From contig JAIFNE010000213.1 in the NCBI GenBank assembly GCA_020047875.1, forward strand, positions 1 through 7,173: a stretch of 7,173 nt of DNA, in the 5' to 3' direction. The position numbers and the translations under genes are program-made. Below the pieces are notes generated by a model. It saw only the letters and a program-made list of their open reading frames with translations. It had not been told where the DNA came from and did no database searches. Source of the DNA: Hydrogenophaga sp. (GTDB taxonomy: Bacteria > Pseudomonadota > Gammaproteobacteria > Burkholderiales > Burkholderiaceae_C). The stretch's first letter is position 1; every line of letters starts with the position of its first letter. This document shows positions 1 through 5,833 of this stretch, one piece after another.

Positions 1-89
1 CGCAGGCCACCCCCGCCACTTACGGCCGCCAGATGGGCCCAGCTGCCTCGTCCACCGGCGGCGCTGGTCGTGGGTTTCTTTCGGCCTGA
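1..89 (+). CDS. Possible C-terminal tail of an unidentified upstream gene (partial)
   Basis: The frame starting at base 3 is open from the window edge to a TGA at 87-89. It would encode about 28 residues rich in Gly, Ala and Ser, ending in RGFLSA. This looks like a plausible flexible C-terminus, but I cannot assign a family from so short a piece. The other two forward frames are also open here, as often happens in GC-rich DNA, so coding status is uncertain. I prefer this frame because its composition is less Arg/Pro-heavy than the alternatives. No function is proposed. Confidence 0.3.
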   Translation, partial: QATPATYGRQMGPAASSTGGAGRGFLSA

Positions 90-156
90 ATGGGCAACAG
101 CGGCCGTGCCGCCCGCTTGAGCGGCGGGTGACAGCGCCGAGCAACGGCCCGAATCA

Positions 157-177
157 CAGCGCCAGCCAGCGGCGCTG
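157..177. repeat. Perfect 7-bp inverted repeat in the pseB leader
   Basis: CAGCGCC at 157-163 is the exact reverse complement of GGCGCTG at 171-177, with a 7-nt loop. An AAAA run at 178-181 follows, so there is no U-tract for termination in the forward direction. It could be a leader RNA hairpin or an operator-like palindrome. A chance match is also possible in DNA this rich in GC. Confidence 0.35.
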
Positions 178-296
178 AAAAGCGGCGATTCACCACCGCA
201 CCCGATAGCGACGTTCAACCCCAGCGTTGGGCGCAGCGTCAACGGTGGAAAATGCGGCTGGAAAAGCCCGCCACAATCGGTTTTACCCTGCGCGGT

Positions 297-328
297 GTGC
301 GCCAGAATCGTGCTCTGGTTTTCCGCAC
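297..328 (+). promoter_or_regulatory. Bulged stem-loop just upstream of pseB
   Basis: The inner stem CCAGA (302-306) pairs with TCTGG (314-318) around a 7-nt loop. The outer stem GTGCG (297-301) pairs with CGCAC (324-328). The two stems stack except for a 5-nt bulge, TTTTC (319-323), on the 3' side. The structure ends 22 nt before the chosen pseB start codon, where no clear Shine-Dalgarno sequence is visible. It could influence translation or mRNA stability. The pairing is visible in the sequence; any regulatory role is inference. Confidence 0.35.
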
Positions 329-350
329 CAACGCACCGGGCCTCACCACC

Positions 351-1349
351 ATGCTGAAGAATTCCACCCTGCTGATCACCGGCGGCACCGGCTCGTTTGG
401 CCACACCTTCGTGCCCATGACGCTGGCGCGCTACCAGCCGCGCAAACTGATCATCTACTCGCGCGACGAGATGAAGCAATGGGAGATGGCCAAGCTGTTC
501 AAGGGCGATGACCGGGTGCGATTCTTCATCGGCGATGTGCGCGACCGCGAGCGCATGTACCGCGCGCTCGACGGAGTGGACTACGTGGTGCACGCCGCCG
601 CCACCAAGATCGTGCCAACCGCCGAATACAACCCGTTCGAATGTGTGAAGACCAACATCATCGGCGCGATGAACCTGATCGACGCCTGCATCGACACCAA
701 GGTCAAGGGCGTGGTGGCCCTGTCCACTGACAAGGCGAGCAGCCCGGTCAATCTGTATGGTGCCACCAAGCTTGCATCAGACAAGCTGTTCGTTGCTGGC
801 AACTCCTATGCAGGGGCTACAGGCTGCAAGTTTTCCGTGGTTCGCTATGGCAACGTGATGGGCTCACGGGGTTCGGTGATTCCATTCTTTCTTAGCCAGA
901 AAGGCAGCGGATCACTGCCTGTGACCGACGAGCGAATGACCCGTTTCATGATCACCTTGGAGCAGGGCGTGGAACTGGTGTGGCACGCCTTTGAAGACAT
1001 GGAAGGCGGCGAGATCTACGTGAAAAAAATTCCGTCGATGAAAGTCACCGACATCGCCCGCGCTGTGGACCCTGATGCGAAGCACGAGATTGTGGGCGTT
1101 CGTCCCGGCGAAAAGCTGCACGAGCAGATGATCAGCCCGGAAGACGCGCATTACACCTACGAGTACCCGGAGCACTTCAAGATCCTGCCAGCGATACACA
1201 GCTGGCACGAAGACTTCAAGCGCATCAAAGACGGCAAGCGTGTGCCCGAGGGCTTCACGTACGCCAGCGACACCAACACCGAATGGATGGACGTGCCCGC
1301 GTTGCAGACCTGGATCACCCAGCACACCAACAAAATCGGTCACTTCTGA
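351..1349 (+). CDS. pseB: UDP-N-acetylglucosamine 4,6-dehydratase (inverting), PseB
   Basis: PseB carries out the first step of pseudaminic acid synthesis: it dehydrates UDP-GlcNAc at C4/C6 with inversion at C5 to give the UDP-2-acetamido-2,6-dideoxy-L-arabino-4-hexulose. It is a cytoplasmic short-chain dehydrogenase/reductase with bound NADP. The 332-residue protein shows the Rossmann motif GGTGSFG at 11-17, SRDEMKQ at 37-43, STDK at 125-128 and YGATK at 136-140. Asp127, Lys128 and Tyr136 have the same spacing as the catalytic Asp132/Lys133/Tyr141 of Helicobacter pylori FlaA1/PseB. The frame is open back to an ATG at 252, but the extra 33 residues do not resemble the family. The start at 351 gives the usual N-terminus (MLKNSTLLITGG) and the usual length of about 330. 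No strong ribosome binding site precedes it. Stretches within the gene have lower GC than the rest of the window. It is the first recognisable gene of the cluster, 14 nt before pseC. Confidence 0.95.
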   Translation: MLKNSTLLITGGTGSFGHTFVPMTLARYQPRKLIIYSRDEMKQWEMAKLFKGDDRVRFFIGDVRDRERMYRALDGVDYVVHAAATKIVPTAEYNPFECVKTNIIGAMNLIDACIDTKVKGVVALSTDKASSPVNLYGATKLASDKLFVAGNSYAGATGCKFSVVRYGNVMGSRGSVIPFFLSQKGSGSLPVTDERMTRFMITLEQGVELVWHAFEDMEGGEIYVKKIPSMKVTDIARAVDPDAKHEIVGVRPGEKLHEQMISPEDAHYTYEYPEHFKILPAIHSWHEDFKRIKDGKRVPEGFTYASDTNTEWMDVPALQTWITQHTNKIGHF

Positions 1350-1363
1350 CACCCCGGCCTGCC

Positions 1364-2545
1364 ATGCAGATCATTCCCTACGCCACCCAGTCCATCGACG
1401 AGACCGATCTGCAGGCGGTCCAGGAGGTCCTCACCTCAGGCTGGCTGACCCAGGGGCCCACTGGCCCGCGGTTCGAGGAGGCCTTTGCAGAGCGACACGC
1501 TGTGGCCCATGCGGTGAGCGTCAGCAACGCCACAGCGGGCCTGCACATTGCCTGCCTGGCGCTGGGCGCAGCCCCCGGTAAGGTGGTCTGGACCAGCCCC
1601 AACAGCTTCGTTGCGTCGGCCAACTGCGCGCTGTACTGTGGCGCCGAGGTGGACTTCGTCGACATCGACCCGGTCACCCGCAACATGAGCGTGTCCGCCT
1701 TGACCGCCAAGCTGGCGCAGGCAGACCGTGAAGGCTCGCTACCTGCCCTCGTGATCCCGGTGCATTTCTCCGGGCTGCCCTGCGATCTGGCGCCCATGCG
1801 CTCACTCGCCGACCGCTACGGTTTCAAGTTATTGGAAGACGCCTCCCACGGCGTGGGCGCCAGCTACGACGGCCAGCCCATCGGCAGCCGGTACGCCGAC
1901 GCCAGCGTGTTCAGCTTCCACCCAGTGAAGATCATCACCACCGGCGAAGGCGGCATGGTCACCACGCAAGATGCCGCGCTGGCGCGACGCCTTCAGCTAC
2001 TTCGGTCGCACGGCATCACCCGAACGCCGGGCGAAATGGCGCTGGACGGCCCACCGCACGGTCCCTGGTACTACGAACAAGCCACGCTGGGTTTCAACTA
2101 CCGTTTAACCGACATCCAGTCGGCGCTGGGCCTGTCACAGCTGCAAAAGCTCGATGCATTCCACACCGCACGCGAACGCCTGGCCGAGCGCTACGACCGG
2201 CTCCTGGCCAGCCTGCCACTCAAACTGCCCGCCCGCGCACCCTCGGCGACGGCCAACGCCAGATCGTCCTGGCACCTGTACGTGGTGGAGGTACTGCCCG
2301 GTGCCGGTGTCGCCGATCGCGACACCGTGTTCCAGCGCCTGTATGAGGCCGGCATCGCCGTCAACGTGCACTACATCCCCATCCACACCCAGCCCTTCTA
2401 CCAGGCCCGCGGCTTTCGGCTCGGGCAGTTCCCGGCTGCCGAGGCCTATTACGCCGGCGCGATCTCGATCCCGCTGTTCCCAACGCTCACCGACGCTCAG
2501 CAGGATTACGTGGTCGCTGAATTGAAGAAGGCTCTGCGAGCATGA
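1364..2545 (+). CDS. pseC: UDP-4-amino-4,6-dideoxy-N-acetyl-beta-L-altrosamine transaminase, PseC
   Basis: PseC is a PLP-dependent sugar aminotransferase (DegT/DnrJ/EryC1/StrS family). It transfers the amino group of glutamate to C4 of the PseB product, giving UDP-4-amino-4,6-dideoxy-beta-L-AltNAc. The 393-residue protein has the family hallmarks in order: SGWLTQGP at 25-32, SNATAGLH at 54-61 in the PLP phosphate region, LLEDASHG at 156-163 with Asp159 placed to hold the pyridine nitrogen, and SFHPVK at 184-189 with Lys189 as the Schiff-base lysine. The segment TTGEGG follows directly at 192-197. The C-terminal HYIPIHTQPFY region is also typical of this group. The frame is open upstream to 1283 inside pseB. 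The ATG at 1364 was chosen because it gives the normal N-terminus (MQIIPYATQSI) and lies 14 nt after the pseB stop, consistent with co-transcription. Confidence 0.95.
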   Translation: MQIIPYATQSIDETDLQAVQEVLTSGWLTQGPTGPRFEEAFAERHAVAHAVSVSNATAGLHIACLALGAAPGKVVWTSPNSFVASANCALYCGAEVDFVDIDPVTRNMSVSALTAKLAQADREGSLPALVIPVHFSGLPCDLAPMRSLADRYGFKLLEDASHGVGASYDGQPIGSRYADASVFSFHPVKIITTGEGGMVTTQDAALARRLQLLRSHGITRTPGEMALDGPPHGPWYYEQATLGFNYRLTDIQSALGLSQLQKLDAFHTARERLAERYDRLLASLPLKLPARAPSATANARSSWHLYVVEVLPGAGVADRDTVFQRLYEAGIAVNVHYIPIHTQPFYQARGFRLGQFPAAEAYYAGAISIPLFPTLTDAQQDYVVAELKKALRA

Positions 2546-2567
2546 GCACAACACGCGGGGCATGCCC

Positions 2568-3326
2568 ATGCGCACGCTGATCATCGTCCAGGCGCGCATG
2601 ACCTCGACCCGCTTGCCGGGTAAGGTGCTGCTGCCGCTGGCCGGTGAGCCCATGCTGACCCGTCTTCTGGAACGGCTGCGCCGGGTGCAGCGGGCCCATG
2701 GCATCGTGATCGCCACCACCACCAACACGACGGATGACGCCATCGCCGCGCTGTGTGCGCAGCAAGGCGTCCCCTGCCACCGCGGCAGCGAACAAGACGT
2801 GCTGTCGCGCTACGCGGATGCGGCCCGCTTGCAAGGCGCCGACGTGGTGGTGCGCATCACCTCGGACTGCCCGCTGATCGACCCGGTGCTGATCGACCAG
2901 GTGATTGCCGTCTATGAAGAAGGCCACAGCGACTACGTCTCCAACATGCAGCCACCCACCTGGCCTTACGGCATGGCGGTGGAGGTGTTCAGCGCCGCCG
3001 CGCTGCAGCAGGCCCACGCCGACGCCACGCAGCCCGCCGAACGCGAGCACGTCACACCCTACATTTATTGGCATCCAGCGCGCTACCGCCTGCGCAACGT
3101 GGCGAGCCCGGTGGACCTCAGCCACCACCGCTGGACGGTTGACACGCCGGAAGACTACGAACTGGTGCGCCGCTTGTTCGACCACCTGATGCCGGCCCAC
3201 CCGCACTTCAGCCAGGCCGATGTGTTGAAGCTACTCGACGAGCACCCCAGCTGGATCGCCATCAACCAGCACATACAGCAAAAGTCCGCCACCGAAACAC
3301 AGAGCACCCAGGAGACCCACCCATGA
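2568..3326 (+). CDS. SpsF-type (COG1861) cytidylyltransferase-like protein
   Basis: This 252-residue protein belongs to the CMP-KDO/NeuAc synthetase-related nucleotidyltransferase fold, in the SpsF branch often annotated as 'cytidylyltransferase domain' or 'glycosyltransferase family protein'. Visible motifs are IIVQARMTSTRLPGK at 5-19 (nucleotide-binding loop), RITSDCPLID at 96-105 with Asp100 in the usual metal-binding position, PYGMAVEVF at 133-141, EREHVTPY at 158-165 and HRWTVDTPEDY at 187-197. It differs from canonical PseF/NeuA, which begins with an IIPARGGSKR-type loop, so I do not call it pseF. SpsF-like genes are common in nonulosonic acid loci, but their precise reaction is not settled. 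Two in-frame ATGs lie at 2562 and 2568. I chose 2568 because the purine-rich GGGG at 2557-2560 is 7 nt before it, but only 1 nt before the other. Its stop overlaps the next gene by 4 nt (ATGA), which implies translational coupling. Confidence 0.82.
   Translation: MRTLIIVQARMTSTRLPGKVLLPLAGEPMLTRLLERLRRVQRAHGIVIATTTNTTDDAIAALCAQQGVPCHRGSEQDVLSRYADAARLQGADVVVRITSDCPLIDPVLIDQVIAVYEEGHSDYVSNMQPPTWPYGMAVEVFSAAALQQAHADATQPAEREHVTPYIYWHPARYRLRNVASPVDLSHHRWTVDTPEDYELVRRLFDHLMPAHPHFSQADVLKLLDEHPSWIAINQHIQQKSATETQSTQETHP
3310..3314 (+). promoter_or_regulatory. Ribosome binding site of the methylase gene
   Basis: AGGAG lies 8 nt upstream of the ATG at 3323, inside the end of the SpsF-like gene. It is a strong Shine-Dalgarno match at ideal spacing and supports that start. 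Confidence 0.75.
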
Positions 3327-3943
3327 CTTTCAAGACCGAGCAAGAGGCCTTCTGGGCCGGTGATTTCGGCACCGAGTACATCCAGCGCAACCAGGGCGAT
3401 GCGCTGCTGGCCTCCAACCTCGACTTCTTCGGCAAGGCCCTGCGCCAGGCGCGTGGCATCAAGAGCTGCATTGAATTCGGCGCCAACATCGGCATGAACC
3501 TCAAGGCGCTCAAGCTGTTGCACCCCGGCATCGACGCGCACGCCATCGAGATCAACGGCGAGGCAGCCAAACAGCTCGGCGAAGTGATCCCGCCCGCGAA
3601 CGTGCACCACAGCTCCATCCTGGACTTTGCCCCCGCACGCCAGTGGGACCTGACGCTCATCAAGGGCGTGCTCATCCACATCAACCCCGAAGTGCTGCCG
3701 CAGGTGTACGACAAGCTGGTCGCCGCCTGTGGTCGTTACCTCATGGTCGCCGAGTACTACAACCCGGCGCCGGTGGCCATTCCCTACCGCGGCCACAGCG
3801 ACCGCCTGTTCAAGCGCGACTTTGCGGGTGAAATCATGGATCGCCACCCGCATCTGCAGCTGGTGGACTACGGCTTCGCCTACCGCCGCGACCCCAACTT
3901 CCCGCAGGACGACATCACCTGGTTCCTGATGGAAAAGCGCTGA
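3323..3943 (+). CDS. Pseudaminic acid biosynthesis-associated methylase (TIGR03587-like)
   Basis: This 206-residue protein is a class I SAM-dependent methyltransferase of the type repeatedly found in pseudaminic acid loci. The N-terminus KTEQEAFWAGDFGTEYI (4-20) is a signature I recognise from that family. The SAM-binding loop is IEFGANIGMNL at 50-60, with Gly53 and Gly57. The acidic residue ending the second strand is in AIEING at about 74-79. A later strand, LTLIKGVLIHINP, corresponds to motif IV, and VAEYYNP is an active-site-like segment. No signal peptide or membrane segment is visible. The acceptor is not proven for this family; methylation of a Pse derivative or its precursor is inferred from gene neighbourhood. 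The gene overlaps the preceding stop by 4 nt and ends 20 nt before the pseA-like gene. Confidence 0.9.
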   Translation: MTFKTEQEAFWAGDFGTEYIQRNQGDALLASNLDFFGKALRQARGIKSCIEFGANIGMNLKALKLLHPGIDAHAIEINGEAAKQLGEVIPPANVHHSSILDFAPARQWDLTLIKGVLIHINPEVLPQVYDKLVAACGRYLMVAEYYNPAPVAIPYRGHSDRLFKRDFAGEIMDRHPHLQLVDYGFAYRRDPNFPQDDITWFLMEKR

Positions 3944-3963
3944 TTCCTTTCCGAGAGACGAGC

Positions 3964-5054
3964 ATGCTGACCTATTGCAAACACTGCGTGATGCCGGACA
4001 CCAAGCCGGACCTGCACCTGGACGAACACGGCGTTTGCAACGCCTGCCGCAGCTACGAGAAGCGCACCGAGGTGGACTGGGACGCGCGCTACCAGGGCCT
4101 GCTCAAGGTGCTGGACAAGTACCGCCGCCCGGACGGCAGCCACTGGGACTGCATCGTGCCGGTCAGCGGTGGCAAGGACAGCACCTACCAGGTGGTGCGC
4201 ATGCTGCAGCTGGGCCTGAATCCGTTGTGCGTCACCTCGTCCACCTGCGATCTCTCACCGCTGGGCCGCACCAACATCGAAAACCTCAAGCGCCTGGGCG
4301 TGGACCACATCGAGATCTCGCCCAACCCGCTGGTGCGCGCCAAGCTCAACCGCGTGGGCCTCACGCAAGTGGGCGACATTTCGTGGCCCGAACACGTCCG
4401 GTGCGCGCCGCCGTGCAGTTCAACGTACCGCTGATCGTCTGGGGCGAGAACTCGCAGAACGAATACGGCGGCCCCGCCGCCGCGGCCGAGAACAACGTGC
4501 TCAACCGCCGCTGGCTTGAAGAATTCGGCGGCCTGCTGGGCATGCGCGTGTCGGACCTGATCGGGCAAGAAGGCATTGAAGCCAAGCACCTGATCCACTA
4601 CACCTACCCCAGCGACGAAGAGCTGCAGCGGGTGGGCGTGACCGGCCTGTTCCTGGGCCACTACCTGCCGTGGGATGGTCTCTCCAACACCCTCATCGCG
4701 CAGGCCAACGGCTTCCACAGCTACCACAAGGTGGTCGAGGGTTCGATGGTCAACTACGAGAACCTGGACAACCACCAGACCGGCATCCACGACTACTTCA
4801 AGTTCCTGAAGTTCGGCTTCGGCCGCGCCACCGACGGCCTGGAAGCCGTCAAACGCCTGGACGGCCTGTTCCCCTGGGAATACCTGGGCAAGTCGCTGAA
4901 AGACATCCTGCGCCCGCTGGAAATGACCGAGGATGAGTTCATTCGCGTCTGCGACAAGTTCACCAACAAGAAGATCTTCAAGCGCGACGTCAGTGGTGCA
5001 CTCTTGAAGGACCGCGACGGCAACCTGACGAAACTGAACCACGACAACGTCTGA
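3964..5054 (+). pseudogene. pseA: N-acetyl sugar amidotransferase (PseA/WbpG family), frame broken near 4399
   Basis: The intact family uses ATP and channelled ammonia to convert an N-acetyl sugar into an acetamidino sugar. The first part (3964-4398, 145 residues) is typical: MLTYCKHCVMPDTKPD start, two CxxC pairs (Cys5/Cys8 and Cys25/Cys28) that probably bind zinc, and the PP-loop SGGKDS at 68-73 that binds ATP. After ISWPEHV the frame runs into 11 unrelated residues and a TGA at 4432-4434. The rest of the protein continues from 4401 in another frame (VRAAVQFNVPLIVWGENSQ onward, 217 residues) to the TGA at 5052-5054. Joining the two gives about 362 residues. The join lacks roughly five residues that I expect between PEHV and PVRAAVQ, so a deletion of about 16 nt explains both the gap and the shift. 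No slippery heptamer is visible at the junction, so programmed frameshifting is unlikely. Purine-rich GAGAG at 3953-3957 precedes the start. Internal starts (GTG 4497, ATG 4542) could make only a fragment without the PP-loop. Confidence 0.88.
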
Positions 5055-5056
5055 AA

Positions 5057-5146
5057 TGATCCCCCCGCGCCGCTTCGCGTCACCCCCCAAGGGGCGACAC
5101 CCGCCGTCTGGCAAAGCCAGCCCGGCGGTGTCTCTGGGTTCGATCA
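5057..5146. repeat. Compound palindromic element, possible dispersed intergenic repeat
   Basis: The core is a stem of GACACCCGCCG (5096-5106) with CGGCGGTGTC (5123-5132), with one bulged C. Inside it sits a perfect hairpin, CTGGC (5108-5112), loop AAA, GCCAG (5116-5120). A C-rich/G-rich stretch (5083-5094) lies to its left. TGATC (5057-5061) and GATCA (5142-5146) form an outermost short inverted pair that may mark the ends. No T-run follows the core, so it is not a classic intrinsic terminator, though a structured RNA here could slow or stop transcription or protect upstream mRNA. The style resembles palindromic repeats scattered between genes in GC-rich betaproteobacteria. That family assignment is from general memory and needs a genome search. 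Confidence 0.45.
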
Positions 5147-5186
5147 CTTCGCGCGTCGGGATCGCGCTTCGGTCACAGCCGTGATG

Positions 5187-5193
5187 AGGAAGG
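5187..5193 (+). promoter_or_regulatory. Ribosome binding site of the hisH paralog
   Basis: AGGAAGG lies directly upstream of the ATG at 5195. Its AGGA core is 4 nt from the start, which is somewhat close, but it still supports this start. A short TCAC-AGCC-GTGA hairpin abuts its left side. Confidence 0.6.
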
Positions 5194-5194
5194 T

Positions 5195-5833
5195 ATGAAA
5201 GTCGGCGTCATCGACTACGGCGTGGGCAACCTGGGCTCGGTGCTGCGAGCGCTGGAAGAGCTGCGCGTGGCGCCGGTGCTCGTCAACCGTGCGGCCGACA
5301 TGCACGCCACCGACTGCCTGATCCTGCCCGGCGTGGGCAACTTCGCTGACTGCGTGCGTCTGCTGAACGACGGCGGCTGGACCACCGCGCTGCGCGACGA
5401 GGTGCTGGGCTACAACCGCCCGCTGCTGGGCGTGTGCGTGGGCATGCAGTTGCTGGCCGACAGCAGCACCGAAGGCGCCCCAGCCGGCCAGAGCGTGGCA
5501 GGGCTGGGTTTCGTGCCGGGCCAGGTGCGGCACCTGAACAGCTTCGGTTGCACCCTGCGCATTCCGCACGTGGGCTGGAACGGCATCACGCGCACGCGCA
5601 CCGACGACCATCTGCTTCACGGCATGCCTGACGGTACCGACTTCTACTTCGTGCACAGCTACGCCTTCGCGCCACAGGACACGGCCGACGTGCTGGCCAC
5701 CACCGACTACGGCGTGCCGGTCACGGCGGCGGTGCGGCGTGGCCATGTGTGGGGCACGCAGTTCCACCCCGAAAAAAGTTCGCGCGCCGGCTTTCGGCTG
5801 CTGAAGAACTTCATCGAAGGCCCGGCATGCTGA
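5195..5833 (+). CDS. hisH: HisH-like glutamine amidotransferase (glutaminase) subunit of the PseA system
   Basis: This 212-residue class I glutamine amidotransferase hydrolyses glutamine to supply ammonia to its HisF-type partner. The catalytic triad is complete: Cys81 in LLGVCVGMQLL (78-87), and His191 and Glu193 in TQFHPEKSS (188-196). The oxyanion-loop segment PGVGNF is at 45-50. The start MKVGVIDYGVGN is typical of the family, and the length is normal for HisH (about 200-210). No other histidine gene is near, and the flanking genes are for nonulosonic acid synthesis. The likely role is therefore that of C. jejuni Cj1315c or P. aeruginosa HisH2, supplying ammonia for acetamidino formation by the PseA-type enzyme just upstream. 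Its end overlaps the hisF paralog by 7 nt, which fits a stoichiometric heterodimer. If pseA is truly broken, this subunit may have lost its use. Confidence 0.92.
   Translation: MKVGVIDYGVGNLGSVLRALEELRVAPVLVNRAADMHATDCLILPGVGNFADCVRLLNDGGWTTALRDEVLGYNRPLLGVCVGMQLLADSSTEGAPAGQSVAGLGFVPGQVRHLNSFGCTLRIPHVGWNGITRTRTDDHLLHGMPDGTDFYFVHSYAFAPQDTADVLATTDYGVPVTAAVRRGHVWGTQFHPEKSSRAGFRLLKNFIEGPAC

Larger units (their letters stand above)
90..350 (+). other. Non-coding leader upstream of pseB
   Basis: This 261-nt stretch has no convincing gene. It holds several inverted repeats: a weak GC-rich hairpin at about 111-129 (CCCGC paired with GCGGG), a perfect 7-bp repeat at 157-163/171-177, and a bulged stem-loop at 297-328. 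None is followed by a proper run of T, so none is a convincing intrinsic terminator. I could not find a good sigma-70 promoter. CCCGATAG at 201-208 resembles the -10 box of the flagellar sigma factor FliA (GCCGATAA), but no matching -35 box lies at the right spacing. The promoter of the cluster may lie here or further upstream. Confidence 0.5.
5055..5194 (+). other. Intergenic spacer between pseA remnant and hisH paralog
   Basis: This 140-nt gap contrasts with the tight or overlapping junctions elsewhere in the cluster. It contains C-runs and G-runs (5061-5066, 5083-5088, 5091-5094), a compound hairpin at 5096-5132, and a short TCAC/GTGA inverted repeat at 5173-5184 just before the hisH ribosome binding site. 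I see no small ORF that looks real and no clear promoter. Confidence 0.55.

Noticed and set aside
108..130. Intrinsic terminator after the upstream gene tail
   Set aside because: A GC-rich hairpin can be drawn (CCCGC/GCGGG), but it is short and no T-run follows it.
201..208. FliA (sigma-28) -10 box upstream of pseB
   Set aside because: CCCGATAG matches six of eight bases of the consensus, but there is no TAAA-type -35 at the correct distance.
252..350. Upstream ATG at 252 extending pseB by 33 residues
   Set aside because: The extra residues do not look like the SDR family, which begins within a few residues of the Rossmann strand. The start at 351 gives the usual length.
1023..1029. A7 tract in pseB as a phase-variation site
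   Set aside because: Seven adenines are short for contingency-locus slippage, and they encode the Lys-Lys of the VKKIPSMK segment, which I recall as conserved in the family.
3975..4400. Open frame running through the N-terminal half of pseA in the same frame as its C-terminal half
   Set aside because: Its translation is Arg/Gly/Pro-rich and unrelated to any family. It is open only because of GC-rich codons; the true N-terminal half is read from 3964.
4390..4405. Programmed -1 ribosomal frameshift to rescue pseA
   Set aside because: A -1 shift would restore the frame, but there is no slippery heptamer or obvious downstream stimulatory structure, and about five expected residues would still be missing.
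4185..5147. Long minus-strand open frame of 320 codons over pseA
   Set aside because: It lies opposite well-recognised coding sequence, has a biased composition typical of antisense frames in GC-rich DNA, and shows no family motif.
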